From: JAYUDN01 sp043739785
GTDB taxonomy: Bacteria; Patescibacteriota; Gracilibacteria; BD1-5; UBA2023
DNA: 5,052 nt
Direction: 5' to 3'
Assembly (NCBI GenBank): GCA_043739785.1
Contig: JAYUDN010000015.1
Coordinates: 1 to 5,052 of the forward strand
Shown here: positions 1-5,052 of the stretch, piece by piece
How the letters are laid out: each line of letters starts with the position of its first letter
Position numbering within the stretch: position 1 is the first letter of the stretch
Made by a program: the position numbers and the translations under genes
The notes under the pieces: model-generated
Seen by the model: the letters and a program-made list of their open reading frames with translations, nothing else
Told to the model about the DNA's origin: nothing
The model's database searches: none

Positions 1-93
1 TTTCACTTGCACTTGAAAGAATGTGAATTTCGGTACAATTATAGAAACTTTGAACTGGCAAAACGGGTAGTTTTTAAAAATTTGCTAGTCTAG
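1..93 (+). CDS. C-terminal fragment of IS1595/ISXO2-type transposase (cut by window start)
   Basis: Frame 1 is open from the first base and ends at TAG 91-93, giving 30 residues. They include HLHLKECEFRYNYRNFELA, which resembles the C-terminal segment of DDE transposases of the IS1595 (ISXO2/IS1016) family, where a [HY]L-KE-EFR-N-R signature follows the last catalytic Glu. The catalytic core lies outside the window, so activity cannot be judged. No UGA codon occurs in this short piece. It is convergent with the diguanylate cyclase gene, 39 bases separating the two stop codons. The family call rests on this one motif recognised from memory. A chance open frame is the alternative, but the motif match makes that less likely. 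Confidence 0.6.
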   Translation, partial: FHLHLKECEFRYNYRNFELAKRVVFKNLLV

Positions 94-99
94 ACCCAA
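1..99 (+). mobile_element. Right end of an IS1595-family insertion sequence (partial)
   Basis: The transposase tail is followed at once by CTAGTCTAGACCC (87-99). Read inward, this gives GGGTCTAGACTAG, a plausible terminal inverted repeat because IS1595-family ends commonly begin with a run of G. The edge at 99 is inferred. The other end and any target duplication are outside the window. Confidence 0.4.
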
Positions 100-132
100 A
101 AGAAATTAAATCTTAATATAATCATTCAATAC

Positions 133-1287
133 TTATTTCTTAGTATTTCTTGTAAATATTTCAGATAATTCACCTATGATTTCACTTACTCTTGATTTAT
201 CACTTTCTGGAAAGTTCTGAATTCAGGGTATGGATTTCAGATCATCAAGTACTATAGGAATAAGTCATAAATCCTTAATATCTTTGAGTTTTCTCGCAAT
301 TCTCAAAACTCCTCAGAGCTCCGGTTTCTTTCGAAGCATATCCATATCGGCATCGATTATAGCTTTTTCGAGACTCGTTTTACTATCCATAAATCCGACT
401 CATACGGTCATTCAGATTTTTGGAGGATTCTCTACCATCTTTTCTTTTGGAATCCAATAGCTTCAAGTTGTTTGTAATTCGGATTGTATTTTCCCCATCA
501 AGAGAGATATATTTATATCTTTTACCCTATCATCCCACTCAGTGGCATCTATAATAACGACAAACTCATCACCACTTACTCTACATACATAGTCTATCCC
601 TCTTCAGAATACTTTTTGAAGTATTTCAGTAGCAACTATAAGAGCCTTATCTCAGACATCATGACCGAGCCTATCATTGATCTCTTTAAATCCATCTAGG
701 TCGATCCCAAGGACAACAAATTTTTTCTCATCTTTCTCCATACTTTCAGTGGTATGTTCTTGTCAAAATGCTTCTAAAAATTGTCGATTATAAGCTCATG
801 TAAGCTTATCTTCATTGAGTTGGGCAATGAGTTTTGAACTTTTCTCAAATTCTCAGGCCATATTATTTCTTACTGTGTGAAATAATTCTTTTTTCTTCTC
901 TCCGATATCGCGAATAACGAGATACTTTATACCAGGGAGTATCGGTATATAAATCTCATCTTCTCCAAGTATTGGATATAGTCCAATGTACTTCTCATCT
1001 ATGATTATGTCTATCCGTGTAAAAGGATCATAAAAATTTGTATTTGATCCTTTTTTATGAGGATCTCTTCTTTGAATGGATGATATTTTTGCCCCTGGAG
1101 CATATTTTATTAGTTGATTTTGAAGAGTCAATACGAGTTCAGCAGTTGTTCGGTATCAGAAGTTTGGATCAAGTATTTCTCTGATAAACTGTCTTCACCT
1201 TTGGATCAGTTTATGTGCGACTATAGTCTCCTTATGAGATAAGCGAGTCGTTACATTTTCAGTACTAATAGCTAGAGTGGTTTTCAT
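133..1287 (-). CDS. Diguanylate cyclase, GGDEF domain (SGDEF variant) with unknown N-terminal domain
   Basis: The gene encodes 384 aa once UGA is read as Gly (13 UGA codons, at residues 31, 44, 145, 164, 175, 212, 228, 275, 292, 296, 325, 341 and 355). GGDEF proteins make cyclic di-GMP from two GTP. Visible motifs are DKLTGAYNRQFL from residue 160, the metal-binding segment GIDLDGFKEIND (Asp196, Asp198), GHDVGD near 209-213 and the signature SGDEF at 238-242. RGID at 229-232, five residues before the signature, matches the RxxD inhibitory I-site. UGA supplies Gly164 of DxLTG and Gly212 of HxxGD. Residues 1 to about 145 form a soluble domain I do not recognise. About 70 residues follow the end of the GGDEF fold. 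No membrane segment is evident, so the enzyme is probably cytosolic. The start is the only in-frame ATG after the upstream TAA at 1351-1353. It is divergent from SOD. Confidence 0.9.
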
Positions 1288-1338
1288 AGAATTATAGTGC
1301 CATATTTCTCTTTTTTCTCCAAAAAATATCTCACTTTT

Positions 1339-1366
1339 TTGCCTTTTTGCTTATTTTTCATAGTAT
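1339..1366 (+). promoter_or_regulatory. Candidate promoter of the superoxide dismutase gene
   Basis: TTGCCT (1339-1344) and TAGTAT (1361-1366) are separated by 16 bases, a reasonable sigma70-like pair. Transcription would start near 1373, which is after the alternative ATG at 1365 and before the family-consistent ATG at 1389. The surroundings are AT-rich, so chance matches are likely. Confidence 0.3.
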
Positions 1367-1388
1367 GAATGTCATTAATTTCAAAACT

Positions 1389-1973
1389 ATGATCTTTATC
1401 CTTCCTTCTCTTCCGTACTCTCTCGATGCACTCTCTCCTCACATCTCGAAGGAGACCCTCGAATATCACTACGGTAAGCATCATCAGACGTATGTCGATA
1501 ATCTCAATAAGCTTGTTCCATGAAGTGAGTATGAAGGGCTCACTCTGGAAGAAATCATCCGAAAAGCTCCTGCAGGTGGGATTTTTAATAATGCTGCACA
1601 GATCTGGAATCATACATTCTACTTTGAGTCTCTTGCGCCAGCAGGGAATCATATGCCTTCTAAAGAACTTCATGAAAAAATAAATGCTCGATGGGAAAAT
1701 ATCGATAATTTCAAGGCTGAATTCACGAAAATAGCACTTGCGACATTCGGCTCTGGATGGGCTTGGCTCGTGAAGAAACCAGATGGATCACTCGATATGG
1801 TATCAACTCTTGCGGCCGGTACTCCTCTGACGACCGAGGATACTCCGCTTCTTACATGTGATGTCTGGGAACACGCGTACTATATCGACTATAGAAATGC
1901 ACGAGCGAAATATATAGAGAATTTCTGGCACGTCGTCGACTGGAAGAAGGTGAGTGAGCGTTATGATGTATAG
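1389..1973 (+). CDS. sodB: Superoxide dismutase, Fe type
   Basis: The gene encodes 194 aa, the usual length for bacterial Fe-SOD. The enzyme dismutates superoxide to O2 and H2O2 in the cytoplasm. The N-terminus MIFILPSLPYSLDALSPHIS matches the family and fixes the start at 1389. An in-frame ATG at 1365 would add eight atypical residues. The metal ligands are visible: His27 in LEYHYGKHH, His75 in WNHTFYF, and Asp158 and His162 in DVWEHAYYIDY. Gln71 in NNAAQIWNHTF is the Fe-SOD-type second-sphere glutamine, whereas Mn enzymes usually have Gly there. UGA at 1521-1523 encodes Gly45 between LVP and SEYEG, where Fe-SODs carry Gly. That is the only UGA among ten Gly codons. No Shine-Dalgarno is seen. 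The gene is divergent from the cyclase and ends at a strong hairpin. Cambialistic metal use cannot be excluded. Confidence 0.96.
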
Positions 1974-1979
1974 TCTGAC

Positions 1980-2025
1980 CTGTCATAGAAAACCCCCGCT
2001 TAACAGTGGGGGTTTTCTATGATAA
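1980..2025. terminator. Bidirectional intrinsic terminator between convergent genes
   Basis: A perfect 15-bp inverted repeat pairs TCATAGAAAACCCCC (1983-1997) with GGGGGTTTTCTATGA (2008-2022). It extends inward by G-T, C-G and T-A pairs to a TAAC tetraloop. The C/G core is flanked by AAAA on one side and TTTT on the other, so either strand gives a GC stem followed by a short U tract. It lies between the SOD stop (1973) and the stop of the minus-strand transferase (2039) and probably serves both. Confidence 0.88.
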
Positions 2026-2038
2026 GGGTGAGCAATTC

Positions 2039-3160
2039 TTACTTTTTCTTCACGAGGGTGAGTATCTCTGTGAGAAATATAGTGATGATCGTGATGAATC
2101 CGAGAAGGATCACTTTTCCGATCGTCGAGAGGAATATCGCTGAAAGTCAGAATATAGCAGTCAAAGAAAATATAATCGTACGTATCTGTGATGCTGAGAG
2201 TCCGAGTTCAAGAAGGCGAAAATGAAGATGGCTTGACTGATCTCCTTTCAGAGGATTCTTGCCTTTCAGTATCCGGCTCGTGATCACATAGACGAGATCG
2301 ATGAGATAGATTCCGATCACCGCCATAGCGGTCGCGATCTTTCCTCACGCTATGATCGCGAGTGTCGCGATGAGAAATCCGAGCATGATCGTCCCAGAAT
2401 CACCCATGAGTCAGCGCCGTGATATATCGAGACGCGTCACAAAGTATGTCACAGGGATGATGATAGCGAGTATGACGAGGAGGAAGTGGCTATTCTCCTC
2501 TGCAGCAAGTGAGGTATCTATGAAGAGGAGTTTTAGAGCTAATCCACCGAGTATGATAAATGATATGAGCGAGAAGCCTCCAGTGAGACCAGGAATTCAG
2601 TCAGAGAAATTCACCGCATTAAAAACCAGTACATACCAAAATATAGTCATCAAAATCGGGAGAAGGTAGAATGTCATATGGATATCACCGAGGACGAGAT
2701 TCCAAGAGTATCCTGTCAGGTCGAGTATTCCTCAGAACGCTCAGGAGATATAGCTGATCTTGATACTCGTCATACCAATTATCGCTCCTATAACTATTTG
2801 CATACCGAGACGAAAGAGCGGTGGTACAGATATCTTCGACTTTCCTATAGTATCAAGATCATCAATGAAGCTTACGATAGTCAAAATCCCTCAAAGAATA
2901 AGCATGATGATGAGTCGCTTCTCCAGTATAGGAGAGAATCATCAGTAGAGGAGAATCAGGGGGAGAAAAAGGAGGAGCACGATAAAGATACTCACTCATA
3001 TTCCGTAGGGAGCAGGGGGTCGACCCGTTTCAGTTTTATACTCCTCAGGCCTATCCAGTATTGCATATTTCCGTAATAATAGAGAGATACCTTTTACAAT
3101 AAAGGGAGAAATAATAAGTGAAACGATAAAAATCCCGAAGAGCGTATAAAATGATGACAT
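2039..3160 (-). CDS. WecA/TagO-like polyprenyl-phosphate sugar-1-phosphate transferase (MraY superfamily)
   Basis: The gene encodes 373 aa after reading ten UGA codons as Gly. Enzymes of this superfamily transfer a sugar-1-phosphate from a UDP-sugar to polyprenyl phosphate on the inner membrane face, the first step of lipid-linked glycan synthesis. The sequence is strongly hydrophobic, with about ten potential membrane spans. Motifs in order are RPPAPYGIG near residue 47, FIDDLDTIGK with Asp100-Asp101, PPLFRLGMQ (113-121), NAVNFSDG (181-188, last Gly UGA-encoded), MGDSGTIMLGF with Asp254, and SHLHFRLLELG with His311 and His313. The HLHxRLL motif fits WecA/TagO better than MraY, which has HHxFE. 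An oddity is DGIPGL (187-192) where most relatives have DGxDGL. The sugar substrate cannot be read from sequence. Its ATG lies 22 bases after the DedA stop on the same strand, so the two genes probably form an operon. No Shine-Dalgarno is visible. Confidence 0.93.
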
Positions 3161-3182
3161 AAGGAGAACGAAGGTGATATGT

Positions 3183-3953
3183 CTATATTTTTTTCTTTGA
3201 TTGTTTGAGGAGGATCTCTGCTTCTTTGGCTTTTATATACGCCGACCAACTCTCTCTCTGAAAGAGAAATATATATCCCACGATGACTATGATCACACCG
3301 AGTGCTATCTTCCCAAAATTATCGAGGATCGTCTCGTAGTTATCGATGAAGAGTATCCCGATAGTATTGATGCTGACAGCCCAGATGATCGAACCGATCA
3401 TATTGTACATCCAAAACCTATCTTCTCGCATTCCACTTGCTCATGCGATAAATGGAACGAACGCACGTGTAAAATTGTGAAACTTTCCGAGAACGATATA
3501 CCAAAACCCATTTTTCTCTATCTGTTTATGCAGTATGGTTGCTTCCGTCTTTCCGACACCGAACCAATCACCATATTTTTCTATTAGTTCAGTTCCATAC
3601 CATTTCCCGATCCAGTATCCAAGATAATTCCCGAGCATAGCACCGATGATGGCAGAGAGGATCGTCCCTATGATATGCGCCTTCCCCCAGAATCCTCATA
3701 CAAGGATCATGATATTCATCCCTGGAACAGCAGTTCCGATAATAGGAAGGGATTCGATACAAGCAGAGAGAAATGCAACAAGGTAGTTCCATTCTTCTAA
3801 TTTCTCGATAAGCTTACCGATCCACTCTATACCAAGCTTGATCCACTCAGGCCTTAGGAAAGAGATACCAATAAGGACAAGTGTCAGTATGGTAAAAAGA
3901 ATCGCGAGAAATTTCGCAAAGGTTTTTATGATATTTTTGAGTACTTGTTTCAC
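3183..3953 (-). CDS. DedA-family integral membrane protein (SNARE-associated/VTT domain)
   Basis: The gene encodes 256 aa from a GTG start, with UGA as Gly86 and Gly171. The N-terminus is basic, followed by a membrane span near residues 13-32. DedA hallmarks are IESLPIIGTAVPG with Glu67, Pro77 and Gly78, and GKFHNFTRAFVPFIAGASGM from residue 156, with Arg163, Pro167 and the UGA-encoded Gly171. A Trp- and Gly-rich segment LGYWIGKWYG precedes an amphipathic stretch. Two further spans and a Lys-rich tail end the protein. Family members act at the membrane, and some bacterial ones have been implicated in moving undecaprenyl phosphate back to the cytoplasmic face. That role is inferred here from the family and from the downstream WecA-like gene. 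The start is uncertain: GTG 3953 gives a normal DedA N-terminus, while an upstream TTG at 4001 would add 16 less convincing residues. It is divergent from the 84-aa gene. Confidence 0.9.
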
Positions 3954-3959
3954 ATTTCT

Positions 3960-3987
3960 ACAATATGGAAAATAAAGAGTTTTGCAA
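3960..3987 (-). promoter_or_regulatory. Candidate promoter of the dedA-wecA-like operon
   Basis: On the minus strand, TTGCAA (3987-3982) and TATTGT (3965-3960) are spaced by 16 bases. Six bases then separate the -10 from the GTG at 3953, so transcription would begin at or next to the start codon, implying a leaderless mRNA. The hexamers are imperfect and the region is AT-rich. Confidence 0.3.
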
Positions 3988-4000
3988 AAAGTAAGTCCCA

Positions 4001-4026
4001 ATATATTCCAATAATATATTCCAATA
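4001..4026. repeat. Perfect 13-bp tandem direct repeat
   Basis: ATATATTCCAATA occurs at 4001-4013 and again without interruption at 4014-4026. It lies upstream of both divergent transcription units, just before the TTGACA at 4033. It could be a pair of protein-binding sites or simple slippage. The sequence alone does not decide. Confidence 0.9.
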
Positions 4027-4032
4027 AATTTA

Positions 4033-4060
4033 TTGACATCTATGATATAAAAAATACTAT
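4033..4060 (+). promoter_or_regulatory. Sigma70-like promoter for the 84-aa gene
   Basis: A consensus TTGACA (4033-4038) is followed by TACTAT (4055-4060) at 16 bases, or ACTATA (4056-4061) at 17. Transcription would start near 4067, giving an untranslated leader of about 27 bases before ATG 4095. The -10 lies inside the left arm of the 4052-4077 dyad. Confidence 0.6.
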
Positions 4061-4077
4061 ATACTTCTATAGTATTT
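4052..4077. promoter_or_regulatory. Perfect 10-bp dyad overlapping the -10 box: likely operator
   Basis: AAATACTATA (4052-4061) and TATAGTATTT (4068-4077) are exact reverse complements separated by six bases. The left arm covers the -10 and the right arm covers the predicted start site. That is the classic geometry for a dimeric repressor. A leader hairpin is less likely, because only the right arm would be fully transcribed. No regulator gene is visible in the window. Confidence 0.5.
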
Positions 4078-4094
4078 CCTTATACCATCAATAT

Positions 4095-4349
4095 ATGTGA
4101 GTAGGACGTGAAAGATTCCGCGATGAGAATCCTGATGCATATCGTCAGCAAGAACTTCAGTCAGGGAAAGATCTCAGACGCATCAGTGTCATATCAGCAG
4201 CTGCAGCAGCAGCGTTACTTGCTACGTCACTGTATCTTACACAGCCAGAATTTGCAGAGAAAGTCGATAAGATCCCCTGAGTCACGGCAGATATAGCCTT
4301 AAAAACGCTTATGCTCCTCTGAGAATGAGTGAGTTACGTACGCAATTAA
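4095..4349 (+). CDS. Small single-span membrane protein, function unknown
   Basis: The gene encodes 84 aa with UGA at codons 2, 62, 76 and 78 (four of its six Gly codons), ending at TAA 4347-4349. I do not recognise a family. The N-terminus is highly charged (RERFRDENPDAYRQQ, residues 5-19). A basic KDLRR precedes a membrane segment at about 30-49 containing six consecutive alanines (35-40), then QPEFAEKVDKIPG and a second, weaker hydrophobic stretch (65-82). It looks like an N-in membrane protein with a short exterior tail. Support for a real gene is the consensus promoter and dyad directly upstream, the protein-like composition, and codon use like the neighbours. The start is ATG 4095, immediately followed by a UGA codon. 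No Shine-Dalgarno is visible. The reading frame ends 15 bases before the IS200 left hairpin, so its C-terminus may have been altered by that insertion. Confidence 0.7.
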
Positions 4350-4364
4350 TTAACCACCACTAAA

Positions 4365-4383
4365 CCACCGGCTCTGCCGGTGG
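4365..4383 (+). repeat. IS200 left-end hairpin
   Basis: CCACCGGC and GCCGGTGG form an 8-bp perfect stem with a TCT loop, preceded by CTAAA. The right end carries the same fold with two covarying pairs. In IS200/IS605 elements such hairpins are recognised by TnpA, and in IS200 a 5' hairpin also limits read-through transcription into tnpA. Confidence 0.85.
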
Positions 4384-4471
4384 ACTCCATCAGGTTCTAC
4401 CATGTACAGCGTTAGAATTCACAGAAGATGAAGAATTGGGTATACTCATAGGTACGAGAGTAGGTCTAAAT

Positions 4472-4483
4472 CCCTATAAGGGG
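4472..4483. repeat. Left copy of an inverted motif shared by both IS ends
   Basis: CCCTATAAGGGG is a short stem (CCC/GGG around TATAA) whose reverse complement CCCCTTATAGGG occurs near the right end at 4999-5010. It contains the only purine-rich AAGGGG upstream of tnpA, 18 bases before the ATG, which is too far for a normal ribosome site. Confidence 0.6.
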
Positions 4484-4501
4484 CATAACCCTAAAAAACG
4501 T

Positions 4502-4942
4502 ATGTCTCATCGCACCTATGATACCCAATCTCACACGAAGTGGGACTGTACATTCCACATCGTGATTGTTCCAAAATACCGAAAAAGCATTCTTTTTCAA
4601 GGAATCAGAAAAGAACTCTGAGGAATACTGAAGGAGCTTGCTAAACGATTCGACTTTGAAATCATTCAAGGAAATATCTGAAAAGACCACATTCACATGA
4701 TTTGCAGAATAGCTCCGAAGTATTCCGTGGCAAACATCATGGGAAAACTGAAATGAAAATCAGCCATAGAAGTTCACAACAGATTCTGAAACAAAAAAAT
4801 GCTTTCCCAAAAGAGTTTCTGGTCCAGGTGATACTTTGTCTCCACTGTCTGAATCGATCTTGAAATGATCAAGAAATACGTCGATGATCAATGGAAACAC
4901 GACAAACACATGGACTGAAACCAGCTTGACTTCGGATGGTAG
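4502..4942 (+). CDS. tnpA: IS200-type Y1 (HUH) transposase TnpA
   Basis: The gene encodes 146 aa, typical for IS200 TnpA, with seven UGA codons read as Gly (residues 40, 60, 85, 96, 110, 117 and 139). The enzyme nicks and rejoins single-stranded IS ends through a covalent 5'-phosphotyrosine. The N-terminus has TKWDCTFHIVIVPKYRKSIL, the usual family opening. The HUH metal-binding motif is KDHIHM with His63 and His65. The segment SANIMGKLKG-type motif appears as ANIMGKLKGKSA, followed by FWSRGYFVSTVG. The catalytic Tyr126 sits in the Y-x3-Q motif YVDDQ with Gln130. All key residues are present, so the gene looks intact. The protein uses only UGA and GGA for its 12 glycines. The start is ATG 4502, giving MSHRTYDT. 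The upstream frame is open but does not resemble the family. It stops at TAG 4940-4942. Confidence 0.95.
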
Positions 4943-4996
4943 AATCTTAAGCTTTTCACAAATCTTTCTTTCTTCCAAATAACTTCCCTTTAACTC

Positions 4997-5013
4997 GACC
5001 CCTTATAGGGGTC
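4997..5013. repeat. Right copy of the inverted IS motif, forming a hairpin
   Basis: GACCCC (4997-5002) and GGGGTC (5008-5013) form a 6-bp stem with a TTATA loop downstream of the tnpA stop. It contains the reverse complement of the left motif at 4472-4483. It may terminate tnpA transcription or form part of the end structure. Confidence 0.65.
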
Positions 5014-5025
5014 TGCTCTCTAAAA

Positions 5026-5044
5026 CTACCAGCTCTGCTGGTAG
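5026..5044 (+). repeat. IS200 right-end hairpin
   Basis: CTACCAGC and GCTGGTAG form an 8-bp perfect stem with a TCT loop, preceded by CTAAAA. It matches the left-end hairpin except for two base pairs that have changed on both arms, so the fold is conserved. Confidence 0.85.
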
Positions 5045-5052
5045 ATACTTAT

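Larger units (their letters stand above)
4365..5044 (+). mobile_element. IS200-group insertion sequence (IS200/IS605 family), tnpA only
   Basis: The element carries a single Y1 transposase gene flanked by similar subterminal hairpins at 4365-4383 and 5026-5044, in the same orientation, as expected for IS200/IS605 elements, which lack classical terminal inverted repeats. No tnpB is present. The given limits are the outer edges of the hairpins. True cleavage sites should lie some bases outside them. TTAC at 4334-4337 is a possible left target motif, and the right cleavage site would fall at or beyond the window end. The family moves as single-stranded DNA by a peel-and-paste mechanism. Confidence 0.85.

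Noticed and set aside
105..117. ATTAA-ATC-TTAAT hairpin downstream of the cyclase stop as a terminator.
   Set aside because: Only five A/T pairs and a poor U tract; too weak to call.
540..610. Apparent frameshift just before the SGDEF motif of the cyclase.
   Set aside because: Careful codon-by-codon reading of 571-607 on the minus strand gives an unbroken frame (RGIDYVCRVSGDEF). The apparent shift came from a dropped repeat of TATG in my first pass.
1291..1296. TATAAT on the minus strand three bases before the cyclase ATG.
   Set aside because: No good -35 at 16-18 bases, and transcription would begin after the first base of the start codon. Probably a chance match in AT-rich DNA.
1284..1673. 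Minus-strand open frame of 129 codons opposite the start of SOD.
   Set aside because: It overlaps the well-supported SOD frame antisense and shows no recognisable domain.
2678..3076. Plus-strand open frame of 132 codons opposite the WecA-like gene.
   Set aside because: It is the antisense shadow of the transferase, whose minus-strand reading carries all family motifs.
4001..4026. CRISPR-like or iteron-type array.
   Set aside because: Only two adjacent 13-bp units with no spacers and no replication gene nearby.
4364..4501. Open frame upstream of and in phase with tnpA, passing through the left hairpin.
   Set aside because: About 46 stop-free codons are unremarkable when UGA is sense, it has no ATG start and does not resemble known TnpA N-termini.
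1..5052. tRNA or rRNA genes, riboswitches.
   Set aside because: No cloverleaf, CCA-ended arm or conserved rRNA stretch was recognised on either strand.

Overview
The window reads as a fragment of a Patescibacteria (CPR) genome that uses genetic code 25, in which UGA encodes glycine. That code is known from Gracilibacteria (BD1-5) and Absconditabacteria (SR1). Under the standard code almost every gene here looks shattered. Reading UGA as Gly restores six continuous genes and places Gly at conserved sites: the DxLTG and HxxGD motifs of a GGDEF domain, the loop before the Fe-SOD LEEII helix, the NxxNxxDG motif of a WecA-like enzyme, and the WSRGY and VG positions of an IS200 transposase. I count 37 in-frame UGA codons. 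All seven genes that end in the window stop with TAA or TAG.

Layout. Positions 1-93 (+) are the last 30 codons of an IS1595/ISXO2-like transposase, with its probable right end near 99. Positions 133-1287 (-) encode a soluble diguanylate cyclase with an unrecognised N-terminal domain. A divergent intergenic region separates it from an Fe-type superoxide dismutase (1389-1973, +). A near-symmetric strong hairpin at 1980-2025 separates SOD from a convergent two-gene minus-strand operon: a DedA-family membrane protein (3183-3953), then a WecA/TagO/MraY-superfamily polyprenyl-phosphate sugar-1-phosphate transferase (2039-3160). A divergent intergenic region (3954-4094) holds a 13-bp tandem repeat, a TTGACA-type promoter and a 26-bp dyad. 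It leads into an 84-aa single-span membrane protein of unknown function (4095-4349, +). The rest (about 4350 to the window end) is an IS200-group element with its tnpA (4502-4942) and a covarying pair of terminal hairpins.

Functionally, the clearest link is the DedA plus WecA-like pair. DedA proteins have been implicated in returning undecaprenyl phosphate across the membrane, and WecA/TagO enzymes use that same lipid phosphate to start cell-surface glycan synthesis. SOD and the diguanylate cyclase are divergent neighbours, with no demonstrated link. Mobile elements of two families flank the block. No gene has a convincing Shine-Dalgarno sequence.
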